From NCBI GenBank assembly GCA_029747015.1, contig JAKOGI010000525.1:250501-314500 (forward strand): a DNA stretch of 64,000 bases, written 5' to 3'. The position numbers were made by a program, and so were the translations under genes. This document shows, in pieces, positions 36,588 through 48,065 of the stretch. The first letter of the stretch is position 1; each line of letters starts with the position of its first letter. Origin of the DNA: Carnegiea gigantea. Taxonomy: Eukaryota; Streptophyta; Magnoliopsida; Caryophyllales; Cactaceae. Under the pieces are notes generated by a model. The model was given only the letters and a program-made list of their open reading frames with translations, ran no database searches and was not told the DNA's origin.

Positions 36588-37685
36588 CTAGGCACAGCTG
36601 CCCTCGCCTTCATCCGCAACTCCAGTTTCTTTGTTCAGACTTGTGTTTGAAGTGCCATCTGACTCGATCACCTTATTAACCTCTGTTTTCAGCTGTTTGT
36701 GTTGCTCAACTAAATCAGACGTACTCAAAGCCTGTGCAAGACTCTGCTTTATTTCATTTATCAAGCCCTGAATGTTGATTACTGATTCTGGTTCAGGGTT
36801 CATCCCAGCCTTTGCTGCTTCTAATTTTAGCCTACCAATTTTGTGCTCTAGATCGGATGAGTTGACTCTGTCTTCAATTATGTCCTCTATTTCTTCAACC
36901 AATTCTTTAACCATGTCTTCCAGACTTGGGGCAGCATTTGATTCTACAATCCCCAGTTCTAAATACATTGACATAATCACACTTGCAAACTTGCAATTTA
37001 TCTCATTCTTCACCTCCATGATCCTCTGCTTCAGTTCTTTATCCAAACGATTAAGTGAGGAGGCACGAGACTTCGCAACATCTGCATTGAGCATTTCAAT
37101 CTTCTGCTTTATATAAGCACAGTCCATTTTTTCATTGAATTTCTTCGTCACTTCCTGCCCCAGCGGGGCTAACTTACTGTCAGTCACTAAAAGTTGCTTG
37201 ATCTCAGAAAATTCTTTTAGCATGTCAAGCTTGAAACTCAGACTCGCGTAGTTGGGGGCTGACGAGAGATGGTCCCTCAACTCATCCCTAAGCCTCTCAA
37301 CCTGTTGTACTGGGTGAATGAGTTTGTCCTGAAAATTCCCTGTTTTTGTGAGTTCTTCCTGCAGCATCATAAGCTCGTCAGTCAAGCCCAAGGCTCTGGT
37401 AGCCACGTAAAGCTCGTGACCAATCTCGACCTTCAGCTTCTGTATCAGCTCCTCCAGACCTAATTTAGGAGTTTCCATGGAACTATCTTTGGCCTTCGTG
37501 ATTTGCTCCTTTAATTTTTCAACCTCATTCTCCAACTCCAGGTTTGATGGTAGCGGTTGCTCTCTCTTCTTCATATTCCGCTTCTTCATAGGATCAATTG
37601 GGATTCCCTCTTGGAAGCCCCCCAACTTTCGGAACTTCTGATACCTGTGCTCTAACAGCTCTTCGGTGTCCATTGTCAAAAGTTC
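36588..37685 (-). CDS. CAC3: CAC3 last exon (coiled-coil C-terminal extension)
   Basis: 1098 bases, beginning [20 protein letters not shown] and [13 protein letters not shown], then about 300 residues rich in Leu/Glu/Lys heptads predicted to form coiled coils, and ending EGEGSCA before TAG. Plant alpha subunits carry this extension; the bacterial AccA protein lacks it. The frame is fully open, which argues for a functional gene. Confidence 0.95.
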   Translation of the reverse strand, partial: ELLTMDTEELLEHRYQKFRKLGGFQEGIPIDPMKKRNMKKREQPLPSNLELENEVEKLKEQITKAKDSSMETPKLGLEELIQKLKVEIGHELYVATRALGLTDELMMLQEELTKTGNFQDKLIHPVQQVERLRDELRDHLSSAPNYASLSFKLDMLKEFSEIKQLLVTDSKLAPLGQEVTKKFNEKMDCAYIKQKIEMLNADVAKSRASSLNRLDKELKQRIMEVKNEINCKFASVIMSMYLELGIVESNAAPSLEDMVKELVEEIEDIIEDRVNSSDLEHKIGRLKLEAAKAGMNPEPESVINIQGLINEIKQSLAQALSTSDLVEQHKQLKTEVNKVIESDGTSNTSLNKETGVADEGEGSCA

Positions 37686-39802
37686 CTGTTAAGATACAAC
37701 AATCAAGTGATTAAATTCCAGAGAATCCACCAACTGTTATGGTCCTCCATCCAAAAGCTGACAATATAACTTTTCTTTTTATTTCTTTTTTAGTACGGCA
37801 GCCTGAATGCTTACATCCATTGATCTCACTATTGCGCTCCTAATTTGTTGCGATGTCCAAGATGGATTAACATGTGCGCCACCAAGGGGCTCCTGCCAGT
37901 GATGTTTAAAAAAAAAAAAAAGGAATGTCAACTGTCGACCAAAGAAAAAGCACTGCCAAGAAAGTCATCATCATGCCCTTTTTTGTTCCCTTTTTTCTGT
38001 GGGATATTTGGAGGACTAACACTGAACAGAATGCTTTTGAGCAAATGATATAAACAAACAGAAAAGGATCAAGTCATTACAGGGATTACACCATCTGCAA
38101 TTCGCAAATTGTACAACTCTGCAGCCGTTATTTTCAGCTTTTGTGCAGCCTGCACATGAACAAATGAAACTTTTAGCGACTGTGACTGGCAATATTCCAT
38201 TGCATTCAAATCCAAGTTCAACGAGGTGTGAAAACCAATGGAGCAGCTGCAGCACTCTTATACAATATGGCCGCACATGCCTCCGGACTGCATTGAAATG
38301 CAATCACAAAATTAGTCATATTATCAATATAAATGAATGACATGAATTTGACGCAGGAAAGGAAGCAACATAAGCAACTTGTATATGAAACTAGCTAACT
38401 TTGCGAACTGCTACAAGCCAAGAAATCTAAGCCAACTCTGAGATAGTAGTTATAACATGTTTCATCAAAAGACGTATTATTCTTGTGGTTCATCAGGGGC
38501 TAAATCCCCCAGGCCCTGCGCCCCCTTTTTTTGGGGGGGGGGGGGGGATGACGTTCCACCTATGATTGAGTTGTTGAGAATGATACAACACAAGGTAAGG
38601 AGAGCTAGGGGAGGGCTTCATTCTTCCAAGTCTATTCTATAAGATGTAAGAAAAAGCATAAAAAGCAAAATCATTAAAGCCTTTGTATTGTCGGAGAAAG
38701 GAAAATATTTGCCCCTCTTCATACTGTTAATTTCATTGACAATGTCGTTTGCAAACGTGGATAACTCTTTTATAGGATACCTGCTCGGTGATCAATTCTT
38801 TTGGTACACTAACTAGTCATCTTTCCTCATAAAAAGAACAAAAAGAAGCAAAAGTAGAATTGATTCAGCCCAGGATAGAAAGTATGTTTTTCCAAGCTTG
38901 TAAATTGTAAGACCTGGAGAAAAAGAGTTGCATGCCGTGAGAACTTGCAAAAAAAACTCTGAAAAAGGTGAGTGGTGTTTCTCCCTTAAAGAGCCCTCAA
39001 CACTCAAGTTAGAGAGGGAATTTAGAATGAGAGCTTTAGCTTAATTAAATAGAAATATAGTTCATAAGCATGGACCCTCAATAACAAAGATCATCCATCA
39101 ACAACAAAACCAAAGATCATCGAAGGTACACCCCAACCAAGATCCTTTGATTTCCATCCAACAAACCCATAAAAGAAGACTAAAACCACTCAAATACTAA
39201 ATCAACAAAAGGGATAATGCTACTCACCAAATCAATCAATCTTCTAAAGGCCACCAGAGAAACATTCTGAAGGGAAGACTCTTAAAGATTCTAAAGGGGA
39301 GATTCTCAAAATCATCACCCACAAAGAGAGAAATTTTAGAGATTGTCAGAGAGAGAAATTTGCACCTTTCCATTTCATTCATTCATCACTCATAATCATC
39401 AAATCTTCAAATATGATTTTTACAATGGAGAGGAGTATCTATACCCAAAACTCAAAAATGAGCTGTGATAAGATAGGTGAAGGGTATTCGTGGAAAATTA
39501 AATAAAAAATCTAGAGATAATTACAATCCCAAATGAGCTGAAATTTGGACAACATATCCCTTCACCTTCTGGAGCCTTCTAGAAAAATACGCTAATCATC
39601 TGAAGGCACCACCACTTGAAAACTCTTGGTGTGTTGGCTATTTCCCCATGTTAGGCCATTAAGATTGGACACCAGTGCTTCCCCTCCCTTAGGCAAATAT
39701 CTAGACCTATCATTTGCTGGATTTTTCCAAACATCTAGCTTCTGATGCTATTTCTCTCTCTCTGTCTAAACATAATATTTCGTGCCATAAGAATTATATG
39801 GC

Positions 39803-39845
<43 letters not shown>

Positions 39846-42800
39846 CTACATAATAATGATAATATTTTGTGCCATAAGAATAATATGGCTAAAAAACAGA
39901 CTCAAAAAGCCTCTCATCCATACCCATTATGAAATTATTGTATATAGATAAGTGTTTCAAATGGTCAGGGAACATCAGCATTGAAAACTGAAATTTCACG
40001 GCAGTGTCAGCACTCATGGAAAGTTGACACAAATAAAAAGTTACCCTAAGCCAACTGCATCAACATACCCTCAAAGTAGACTCTTCAAGCTTTCCAATGT
40101 CACCCCTTTCTGATTCTTGAATGAGGACAACACCATAAAACACTAAGAGAAAAACCAATAGAAATCTGCAATTAGGGTCATTTTGAGTAAACTGGGTAAT
40201 CATAAACCAGGCTCCCTGATTTTTGGTTCTAATGACTTGAAAACCCAAATTTAACCTTAATGCCTTATGCTTCAAGAGCCGGAATAGCTTACCTGGAATG
40301 TTGATTCTAATGTTTCTTATATAGGGCCTAGTAGAGATTTTGTATTAGGATTCTAGTCCTACCCGGATTAAATTCCCTTTCCAAATACTTTTATCTCTAG
40401 ATATTTGCCTCTTTTGTGGGAGACTCAGCCAAGATGCCATTTCTTTTTCCCCTTACAAGTTAGGTCCAGGGGATTTTGAAGACAATTGGGCCAAGTTTTC
40501 CTTGGGCCTTTCTAAGAATGCAATCTAAGGCCCAAAGGCAGGAGCTTCAGATGAATTCAGGCTTTCGAACTGAGCTTCACCTATGGATCAGTATCCAGGG
40601 CCCAATCTTCTGGATACTACCTAAATCAAGAATGTTTTTAGATTGTCAAAAATTACGAATCTTCAGCAGCATGTCATACTAAGGAAAGCCAAGCTTATCA
40701 AGGTGCAATCCAGATCTCACAATATCAAGCGCACTTTATAAATATAAGGAAAGAAAATAATGACTATTGTTATCTATTATCTATGTTACATGGACTCGGG
40801 TATGGGTGTCAGACACGGGTATGGATCCGAGTGTTTTCACTCATCAAAGCTCCAACTTCAAGACCTGGGGACACCGCCCAAAATTTGGATACTGATATGA
40901 GGGCTCATCATTTTACTTATGGATGTTGCAATTTCAAGTTGATCTTCCAAGAATATTTGAATAGTTAAAGGTTGTCCACTTCTCAAACGATTGAACAATA
41001 AATATCTATTAAAATAATAATGAAATAAGAAGGAAAAAGACTATATATTCCTAATTTTTTTCAACCCTACCGCATTACAGTTTAGATAAGGGTCCAACAC
41101 GTACCCCGCGTCCTATCCACAGAGTGTCGTGTGTCCGACACGGGCACGACAGGGCAAAATGGAGAGTCCGGGTTTCACAGTCTATTATCGCATTACCTAC
41201 TCATTTTGCACATATCTGAATACGAATCTACTAATGTGCAATCAAAAATTCGCGCAAGTCCCCAAATTAAGAACTGTGTGCACCGCATCAACACCATGTT
41301 CTTTACACCATACTCCGAATCTATGTTACTTGGACTCGGGGCTTCTGTACACGTGTCGAAACGATCCGACACAGACCTGCACAGAGGATAGGGGTCAGAT
41401 CTGGCTACAGTCATCGTACAAGACAGTCACCATCAGAGAAAGGGATGAGGCAATCCCCGTGGCGAATATAGGTTAATGGGAGGCAAAGCTGAGGCCTGAG
41501 GCCTGTGAGGGTGTCAAAGCTGAGAGAGAGGGGTGCCAGACAGCGTGCCTGAGTCAGGGTTTCTGTTTGTCGCTCATTTCCAGTTTCCACTTTCACTTAT
41601 TTCCAGTCTCCACTGTTCTCGTTACTAGTTTTTTTATTAATTTTTAGTGAAAGTAGGGGGTAATCTATTTTGTGGGGCTGCATGTTTTCCGTGTAGGGGT
41701 GACTCAGCGAGCCCAGTTTAGATATAGTGTTTTTTTGGGCTAAAAGTGGTGAATCGTAAACTATATTGGGCTCATATAACTATCAAAAATATATACTAAT
41801 ATGGGCTGGTATAATTTAGAAGCAAAATATATGAAGGGCCATATTTTGAATAGTGGCCTTATATCATCCAAAATTTGGACAGTGCCCCCGTGCCCTAAAT
41901 TTTAAGACTTGATGAATCGGACACTTAGATCCTTACCCATATCCTACACCCATGTCCTGAGTCCACATAATAAAACTTAGAATGACCACCACAAGTATCA
42001 CCAGAAGCATCAGCATCTTATTCATTGATTTGAAAATGCACAAGATCTAATATTTACTCATTGTTGCAGCCAGGATCTATTGATACATCATCGTCAACAT
42101 CATACACTTTGTCCTTAACGTTGATTGCGGTTTGACGCTTGGTCCATGACACCAAACAATTAAAGGACAAAGTTCAATTAATAGAAAGCCAGTTAGTCAT
42201 TTACGACAGAGTATCCTTCTTTGCTTCAGATGCCTCATTCACTGGGGTCAACAGTGCCATTCCAGCTAGTCATGCTTCGAAAAATAAGTAGCTTAACAAA
42301 ATAGCTTAATCTACGTCAAACCTAATGACGAGGAACAAAGAAGTACTACCGCAATAAAATAGAAACTATGACAAGATGCTCCCAAATATTAACATGATAT
42401 ATTTCAAATAAGACGGCCAAAGAAAACACTCCTTAATTCTTAACCTAAAACGCAGCCATAAATTATCCAGGAATATTACCTAGACAATCCCAAATGTTCT
42501 TAATAAAGAAAAAGTAATATATTAATAAATGGCTAACAGAAGGTTGGATGCAGAGCTAGTATATCCACCCAAAATACAAACTATCCACACACTCAGCCAC
42601 ATCAAAAGAGGAAAATCACATCCTCTCGTTACCCCGAAGAAAGTCTTAATGGAATTTTCCTTTAAATGCCCAAGAGAAGTTTCGATGCCATCGAAGACTC
42701 TTCAATTTCTCTCTCCAAATACTCTAAAAAATCATGAGGTAACACCTTTCTTCTTCTTCTGTACTTCCCTACTGAACAAACCCTCCCAAGCCAGGAAATA

Positions 42801-45800
42801 GTTCCTAATGGACTTATGAACAATCCAAGAAATGCTCAAGCAATTGACAGCAAGTTCTTAAAAGCCCTAACAAATCAACAATGAAGCAACAATGAAGCAA
42901 CCAATGATATGTAGATTCAAAACCAACCTCACACATAAAGCATCTATTCACTAGTATCTTTCCCCTCTTTTGCAAGTTGTCACAAGTCAATATGCTCCCA
43001 AGCATTGCTTCCCAAATGACCCAAAAAAACATAGAAATAAAATAAAATAAACAGGCCATAGACTTCCAAATAAGCTTACAAGGGAATCCTCCATCGTAGA
43101 GAGTATGTAAGGATTGATAACTCAAATGTAGGAGCTTCAAATAATAAGATCTGACTGTGAAGACCCCTTTAGAGTTCACGTCCCATCTCACTATATCTTG
43201 CAAAGAGTTCCCAGGTTTGGCCTCATTAAGCTTGTTAAAAAAGTTTACTAGAGTGTTATCCTCAACAAAGCCATCTCAGACAAAAATAGGCAACCAAACA
43301 TTAGCATCTACCACTACCTCCCGATAATAAGCAACAAAACCATCTCAACCATAAGGGAGAACAAGGGCAGGGAAGAGTTCTCCTAATGGAGCCTCTTTAC
43401 ACCAGCAATCATGCAAGAAAAAAATGGCGGAACCGTAACCAACCTCTACAGGAAAGTGAGGAAATAATTTCTCCAACCTTTAGCAATATGTCTCCAAATG
43501 CTATGCCTCAAGAGTCATTCGGTATAGTTGGGGGACCATCCGAATCCACCCTCACGACATTTGATGGTAACCATTTTCCTCCATAGACTACCTTTCTCAT
43601 TCACAAATCTCCACAACCATTCACCTAGATGAACCTCATTGAAGAAACATAAGTTGGTGACATCTAAACCTCCTTAACACACGGGTTGTTTCAAAAATGT
43701 TCCATCTCACAAGATACTTGAAAGCAGTCCCAGAAGAACCCCGAAGGAAGAAATTCTTTGGATAGCTTCGAACTTGTTATTCACAGAAGAAATTCTGAAC
43801 TAGAAAGCACAAAATAATTTTGGACCTTTTTGTTTATATTTCAGTTCTCCTCCATATCCATATCTATATCCAGAAGTCCCGCCTAGGTGAGATGAGGAGG
43901 CAAGCTAATGCGGTAACCTTGCCCTTAAATTGTAGAATTCAAGAGACATGGGTTCTATTAGACCTAGATTTAAAAATGATTCACCGCCCATTACTTCAAA
44001 GAGGAAAACCAGAGGATAGTTTAGAGAAGCATTATTTGTTTTAGTCCACTAACCGTCCGAGGTTTAAAAATTGCCCATAATTCTTTAGAAATTCTCCTAT
44101 CTCCTTTCAACTCAAAAGAACAACTACATGGTCCTCACCAATAATGATGTTGTGTTTCATATGCACTGCATCAAATTTATAGGCCACCTAAAAATCTCTC
44201 TCCCCACCCCCACCAAAAGAAAACAGAAGAAAAGAAAAGAGAAGATAACAATCTAGGTAGTGTCCAACTTGATGTATCTATGGAGGGGATTCAACTAACA
44301 CTCAAATCTGATTTCAAATGAAAAGGAAGCAAGCTGAAATCAAAGGAAAGTCTAAGGAGAATCCGAAAGAGAATGAGGGATAAATGTAATATATACTCTT
44401 ACTTAGATACAGATATCACCACTAAACTTGAGTTTAGGGCCTTTAAGCTTAATTAGGGTACAGATATCACCACCTAATCAAAGCTTAAGACTTACTTGAT
44501 CACCACTTTAACCGGCCTAGTTAGAGATAAGTAAGTTAAATGTTTAAAGAAAACAAGAGCAATGCTCTCAATTCACATTCAATTTCAAAGATAAAAACTA
44601 AGTAGAAAATGAGGTCCTTAAGGCCCTCATATAAACGTCCATGGGCTGCCTAGAAAAATTTAAGAGGTTTCTTCAAAGTTAGGAAACCTCTAACCTAGCT
44701 TAATCTAGCCTAATCTAGCTTAGTTAAATCGGTTTTAATTAAACACGATTTGATCAAGCTAATTACAACTTTATGTACCAAAATAGGCTAGATTATATTG
44801 ATTACAATCAACCTAAGTAAGCAAATAAGCAAGAAGCTCCTAGCACATGGGGAGAGCGAAAATGACTGCTGAAGTTGCACTTTGTGGCGGGCCAACAAGA
44901 TCAATTCTGCCTTTCTTTACTTGTTCCTCATTGGTTCTTCAATAGGTTGATCAGAAAGGCTTCATGATTGTGTCTAAAACCTTTTAACCTTTCTAAACAT
45001 GCCGCTTAGACAAGTTTAGATGGCTGGAAGGCTAGTAATCTTCCACGGCATCAACAAGCGTGACTCGGCAGTTTTCTGGCTCTGTTTGGATGCCACGTTT
45101 CACATGCAAAAAGAGAGGATAATCTGGATTTCCTTACATGGGAGGAAACCTTGAGATGTCTTGGAATTCCTCCAGGGGGAAATTCAACTTTTGGACTTGA
45201 TTACTGCCCCAACTCCTTAGAAACTTCAGACTGGTCAAAACCAGGTCCAGGCTGCACGGTTTGCAAAACTGACCTGGTTCTCCCGTTTTTACACGACTTA
45301 ACCCAAATATTTTTACATGCCCTGAAAGATAAGATCTTAAGGAACCAAATATCAAAAAATATCAAACTTAAACTTCAAGGAGGCCTAAGCAATTAAGCAT
45401 ACAAAACCGGGTACATTCTGGTTCAACCGGGCAATCTGGACAGTTTGAATTTAATGGTCGATTTGGGTGGGCCAATGAAGTCTTAATGACTTGGAACTTG
45501 CTTTATTGGAAAGCTGACTTCCTGAACTTCAAACTTGCGGCAAAATATCGAACTTAAATCTCATGGAAGTCACAGTAATAAAGGAACAAAACCGGGCTTG
45601 TATTCTGATTTGAACCCGGAACCTACTGCTACTGTGTTTCTAGCAAAGATGTAGGTTTTTCTTGGACTTTGGCTGCTGAATGTGATTTATCTAAGCTTAT
45701 TTGAATGCCTTAAACATTCTTCCTTGGGGATCTCCATCACAACTCCTGATCATTTTTAGAAGTTCGGAGATCTTAGTGAGCCACCAACCCTCTTGCCGTA

Positions 45801-48065
45801 AAATTTGAGAGCTTAAAGGTCTAATTCCACTGACCCTAAAAAACACAGTTTAACTATCTTGATTACCATTAAACATGCCCTATTTATTTAAAGGGGGAAA
45901 AAAAAAAAACGAAAGAAAGTGTGCACATTCTTTATAAAGATCTATTAATTGTAGTCAGTTAAATATTTTACGTTCAACAAATTCACTACGATGGACAATA
46001 TGGTAAAATAACAGTAATGGCTGTTGCAGTGAACCAATAATTTTACTGCCTTTTCTAGCGGTTCTGGGAGAAATGTACAGCACAGACATGGGCTAAGAAA
46101 CAATAATTATCATTAAATAGGGAAGGAACGAGAAAAGGAGCATGGACAATAAGTCAGTGCATGTCAACCTGCCATGGACCAAACTCAATTAATATTTCGA
46201 TACCTAGCAAAGATTGGGTATTTTTAAATAATCTCATACATCATTAAAAAAAGCATAGTGCATGTTCCATTTTCTAGTTCAGCATTATTCTTCAACAAGG
46301 TTGAACGACAAGGATAACTTGAACTTATACAAGAACATCCACTTAATGAGTTAGACAACTAATTAGATGACAAATTAGAATCGCTGTCGAAAATCTGATA
46401 AGTGATAAAGAGACCACACGTCAGCATTACGATTGGATCAATTGGCAGATATTCAGGGAACGAACTAAAATGCGAAACATTACCTGGCCACATAAAAAAC
46501 TGCATTTTCAAGCATAAGCAAAATGTTCGCACAGCCTATTGCCAAAGCACCACCCGAACCACCTTCACCAATCACAATGGAAACTATTGGTACCTCCAGC
46601 CCAAACATTGTTCTTAAATTTTGAGCTATGGCCTCCCCCTGCATCCAAATGCAACAAACTAATTAGTTTAAGACCCAAAAACAAACCCCCGAAACTAAGC
46701 AAATATTCTATTAACATACTTGCCCTAACTCCTCTGACTTCACGTCCGCAAATGCCCCAGGAGTATCAATGAATGTGATGATGGGGAATCCATGATGATC
46801 TGCATACTTCATCATACGTAGAGCTTTTCGATATCTGTTGTGAGAAAATACACAATCAAAAGTCAGATGCTCGGATTCCACAATGCTTTCAAGGATATTG
46901 CTCAATTCAGATTTGACTGCCATTATTGCTATCTCAGTCATAGCCTAGACCTCACAAAATTGAAAAAACTGATTTACCACATTAGGTTTACCATGCCACA
47001 AACTCATGGTTCAGTAATTAACATGGATATACGTCCATCAAGAAAAAAGCCATTAAACTTCAATAAGTACGTGTTCATCTACTTCAAAGAGAATATTAAT
47101 CTTACTCTAGGCATTTCCTACAGGATATGCCTAAAGTCATCAAATATCTAGTCAAAAGATGAAAGCAATAAGCATATCTATTAACTCACTCATAAAAGTA
47201 GAAAGGGTAAATAAGATTTAAGAGAATTTTCTTTCAAATTCGGTTCAACATGTTTGTGCTCATGTCCATGACTCCGTATCAATATCCACAATTTGAAGAG
47301 GGTGTTTGAGTCCAAAATTTTTAAAATTGAGGTGTCATAATCATACCCGTATCCAACATAGTACCCAGTTCGAGCAACAAGTCAATGATTCACTACTCTA
47401 AACTTTCCGTCTTTGTATTACAATGGTCTGAATCAAACTGGCTTATTTTTGGAGGTTGTTTATCATGAGTCAATAAAAAGTCGATGCATTTTAATTCTAA
47501 AAAGCAATCACTAATTATAAAGGCAAAACCACATCCTCTAAACCCAATCCCTCCCTTGCCAGTTGGCGCTATATGCAGGAGCCTAGTGATTTATAGAAGA
47601 GATCTGGTATGACATAATAACTACTAGTCTTCACATGTGAAAATTCAACACATTGAGGTACATACCCATGAGGTGTAGGCATCCCAAAATTGCGTTCAAT
47701 ATTCTCCTTTGTGTTCCTTCCTTTCTGTAGACCAATGAACATGTAAGCTCTCCCATCAATTGTCCCAAGACCGGTAACCATAGCAGGATCATCGTAACCA
47801 GCTCTATCTCCATGTAGTTCCAAAAACTGACGACATAGAAGAATGTTTGATAGTATAGACTAAGCAATAAATATCAACAGTCACCATAGATGCAAGGATA
47901 GCTGAGGTACATAAAGCATAAAAAGCAAAAGTTTTACGTGAGTATAAAATCAGAGACCTTCTCAGTGATGTTGAAGACATGATCAAGACAAGTGGGACGG
48001 TTAGGATGTCGAGCAATATTCAGGCGCTGTATAGGAGTTAGATTCCGGTACAGCTTCGTGAGAGC
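36588..48065 (-). CDS. CAC3: Plastid acetyl-CoA carboxylase carboxyltransferase alpha subunit, 3' eight exons
   Basis: The product is the alpha half of the carboxyltransferase of heteromeric acetyl-CoA carboxylase. It moves the carboxyl group from carboxybiotin to acetyl-CoA to make malonyl-CoA for fatty-acid synthesis in the chloroplast stroma. Its partner is the plastid-encoded beta subunit. Exons on the minus strand: 48065-47958, 47826-47666, 46834-46730, 46638-46484, 38287-38236, 38149-38081, 37892-37815, 37685-36588. All junctions are AG acceptors and GT donors, and phases agree, giving about 608 uninterrupted codons to a TAG stop. Diagnostic blocks in order are [83 protein letters not shown] and a long coiled-coil C-terminal extension typical of plant copies. 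The transit peptide and about 150 N-terminal residues are not in view. The upstream side runs into an 11.6-kb retrotransposon nest, so the gene is either very long or 5'-truncated. Unusual residues: Tyr for the usual Trp in AILWK, and HVNP for HADP. Confidence 0.93.
37815..37892 (-). CDS. CAC3: CAC3 exon g
   Basis: A 78-base exon encoding [20 protein letters not shown] then IVRSMD. Acceptor TGGCAG, donor GTAAGC. Confidence 0.9.
38081..38149 (-). CDS. CAC3: CAC3 exon f
   Basis: A 69-base exon encoding [20 protein letters not shown] then VIP. Acceptor GTGCAG, donor GTAATG. Confidence 0.9.
38236..38287 (-). CDS. CAC3: CAC3 exon e
   Basis: A 52-base exon encoding (S)[17 protein letters not shown]. 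It follows an 8.2-kb intron. Acceptor ATGCAG, donor GTTTTC. Too short to be seen as an open frame; found from splice borders and homology. Confidence 0.88.
39806..39843. repeat. CT microsatellite
   Basis: About 19 TC units inside the large intron. Confidence 0.95.
40781..41970. mobile_element. MITE-like inverted-repeat region (ACTCGGGT family)
   Basis: The phrase TATGTTACATGGACTCGGGT begins at about 40783. A near copy (TATGTTACTTGGACTCGGGG) begins at about 41321, and an inverted relative (ATGGGTGTAGG...GGACTCA read on the minus strand) lies at 41945-41970. Short GTGTC/GACAC motifs recur throughout. This looks like two related non-autonomous DNA elements, one inside or beside the other. Target duplications were not resolved. 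A degraded relative may lie at 47245-47380. Confidence 0.5.
42500..43800 (-). pseudogene. L1-type LINE fragment in intron
   Basis: The minus-strand frame 43203-42814 reads [19 protein letters not shown] near its start and [20 protein letters not shown] further on, with a Cys/His cluster (zf-RVT domain) of the L1 C-terminus. Upstream (43400-43700) lie broken RT-connection pieces. It is related to the LINE at 51599-52600. Truncated and frameshifted. Confidence 0.85.
44270..45739 (-). mobile_element. Solo LTR with target-site duplication
   Basis: 1470 bases with ends TGATGTATC...GATCTCCATCA, flanked by CAACT on both sides (44265-44269 and 45740-45744). On the minus strand it starts TGATGGAGATCCCC, close to the LTR start of the element at 52798, and shares the duplicated GGTGGTGATATCTGTA motif (44409 and 44460, inverse). 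A solo LTR arises by recombination between the two LTRs of an older insertion. Confidence 0.9.
46484..46638 (-). CDS. CAC3: CAC3 exon d
   Basis: 155 bases encoding [19 protein letters not shown], the glycine-rich [10 protein letters not shown] loop that belongs to the acyl-CoA/biotin site in this family, and AVFYVA. The last Ser codon is split AG|T. Donor GTAATG. Confidence 0.95.
46730..46834 (-). CDS. CAC3: CAC3 exon c
   Basis: 105 bases encoding [20 protein letters not shown], then [10 protein letters not shown] and EELGQ. Acceptor CAACAG, donor GTATGT. Confidence 0.95.
47666..47826 (-). CDS. CAC3: CAC3 exon b
   Basis: 161 bases starting [13 protein letters not shown] and ending GMPTPHG with the last Gly codon split (GG|A). 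Acceptor CGTCAG, donor GTATGT. Part of the conserved carboxyltransferase core. Confidence 0.95.
47958..48065 (-). CDS. CAC3: CAC3 exon a (first visible)
   Basis: 36 codons, phase 0 at both ends. It encodes [20 protein letters not shown] followed by [15 protein letters not shown]. Acceptor ATGTAG, donor GTCTCT. Confidence 0.92.

Larger units (their letters stand above)
38288..46483 (-). other. 8.2-kb intron of the carboxyltransferase gene
   Basis: Bounded by the donor at 46483 and acceptor at 38288. It holds a T7G15 tract (38526-38547), a CT microsatellite (39806-39843), a MITE-like region (40781-41970), an L1 LINE fragment (about 42500-43800) and a solo LTR (44270-45739). No other gene was recognised in it. 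Confidence 0.85.

Noticed and set aside
36772..37463. Plus-strand frames of 64-114 codons
   Set aside because: They are antisense to the last exon of the carboxyltransferase gene.
42814..43203. A cellular gene for the 129-codon frame in the intron
   Set aside because: The residues match the zf-RVT region of L1 elements, and the frame is truncated at both ends.
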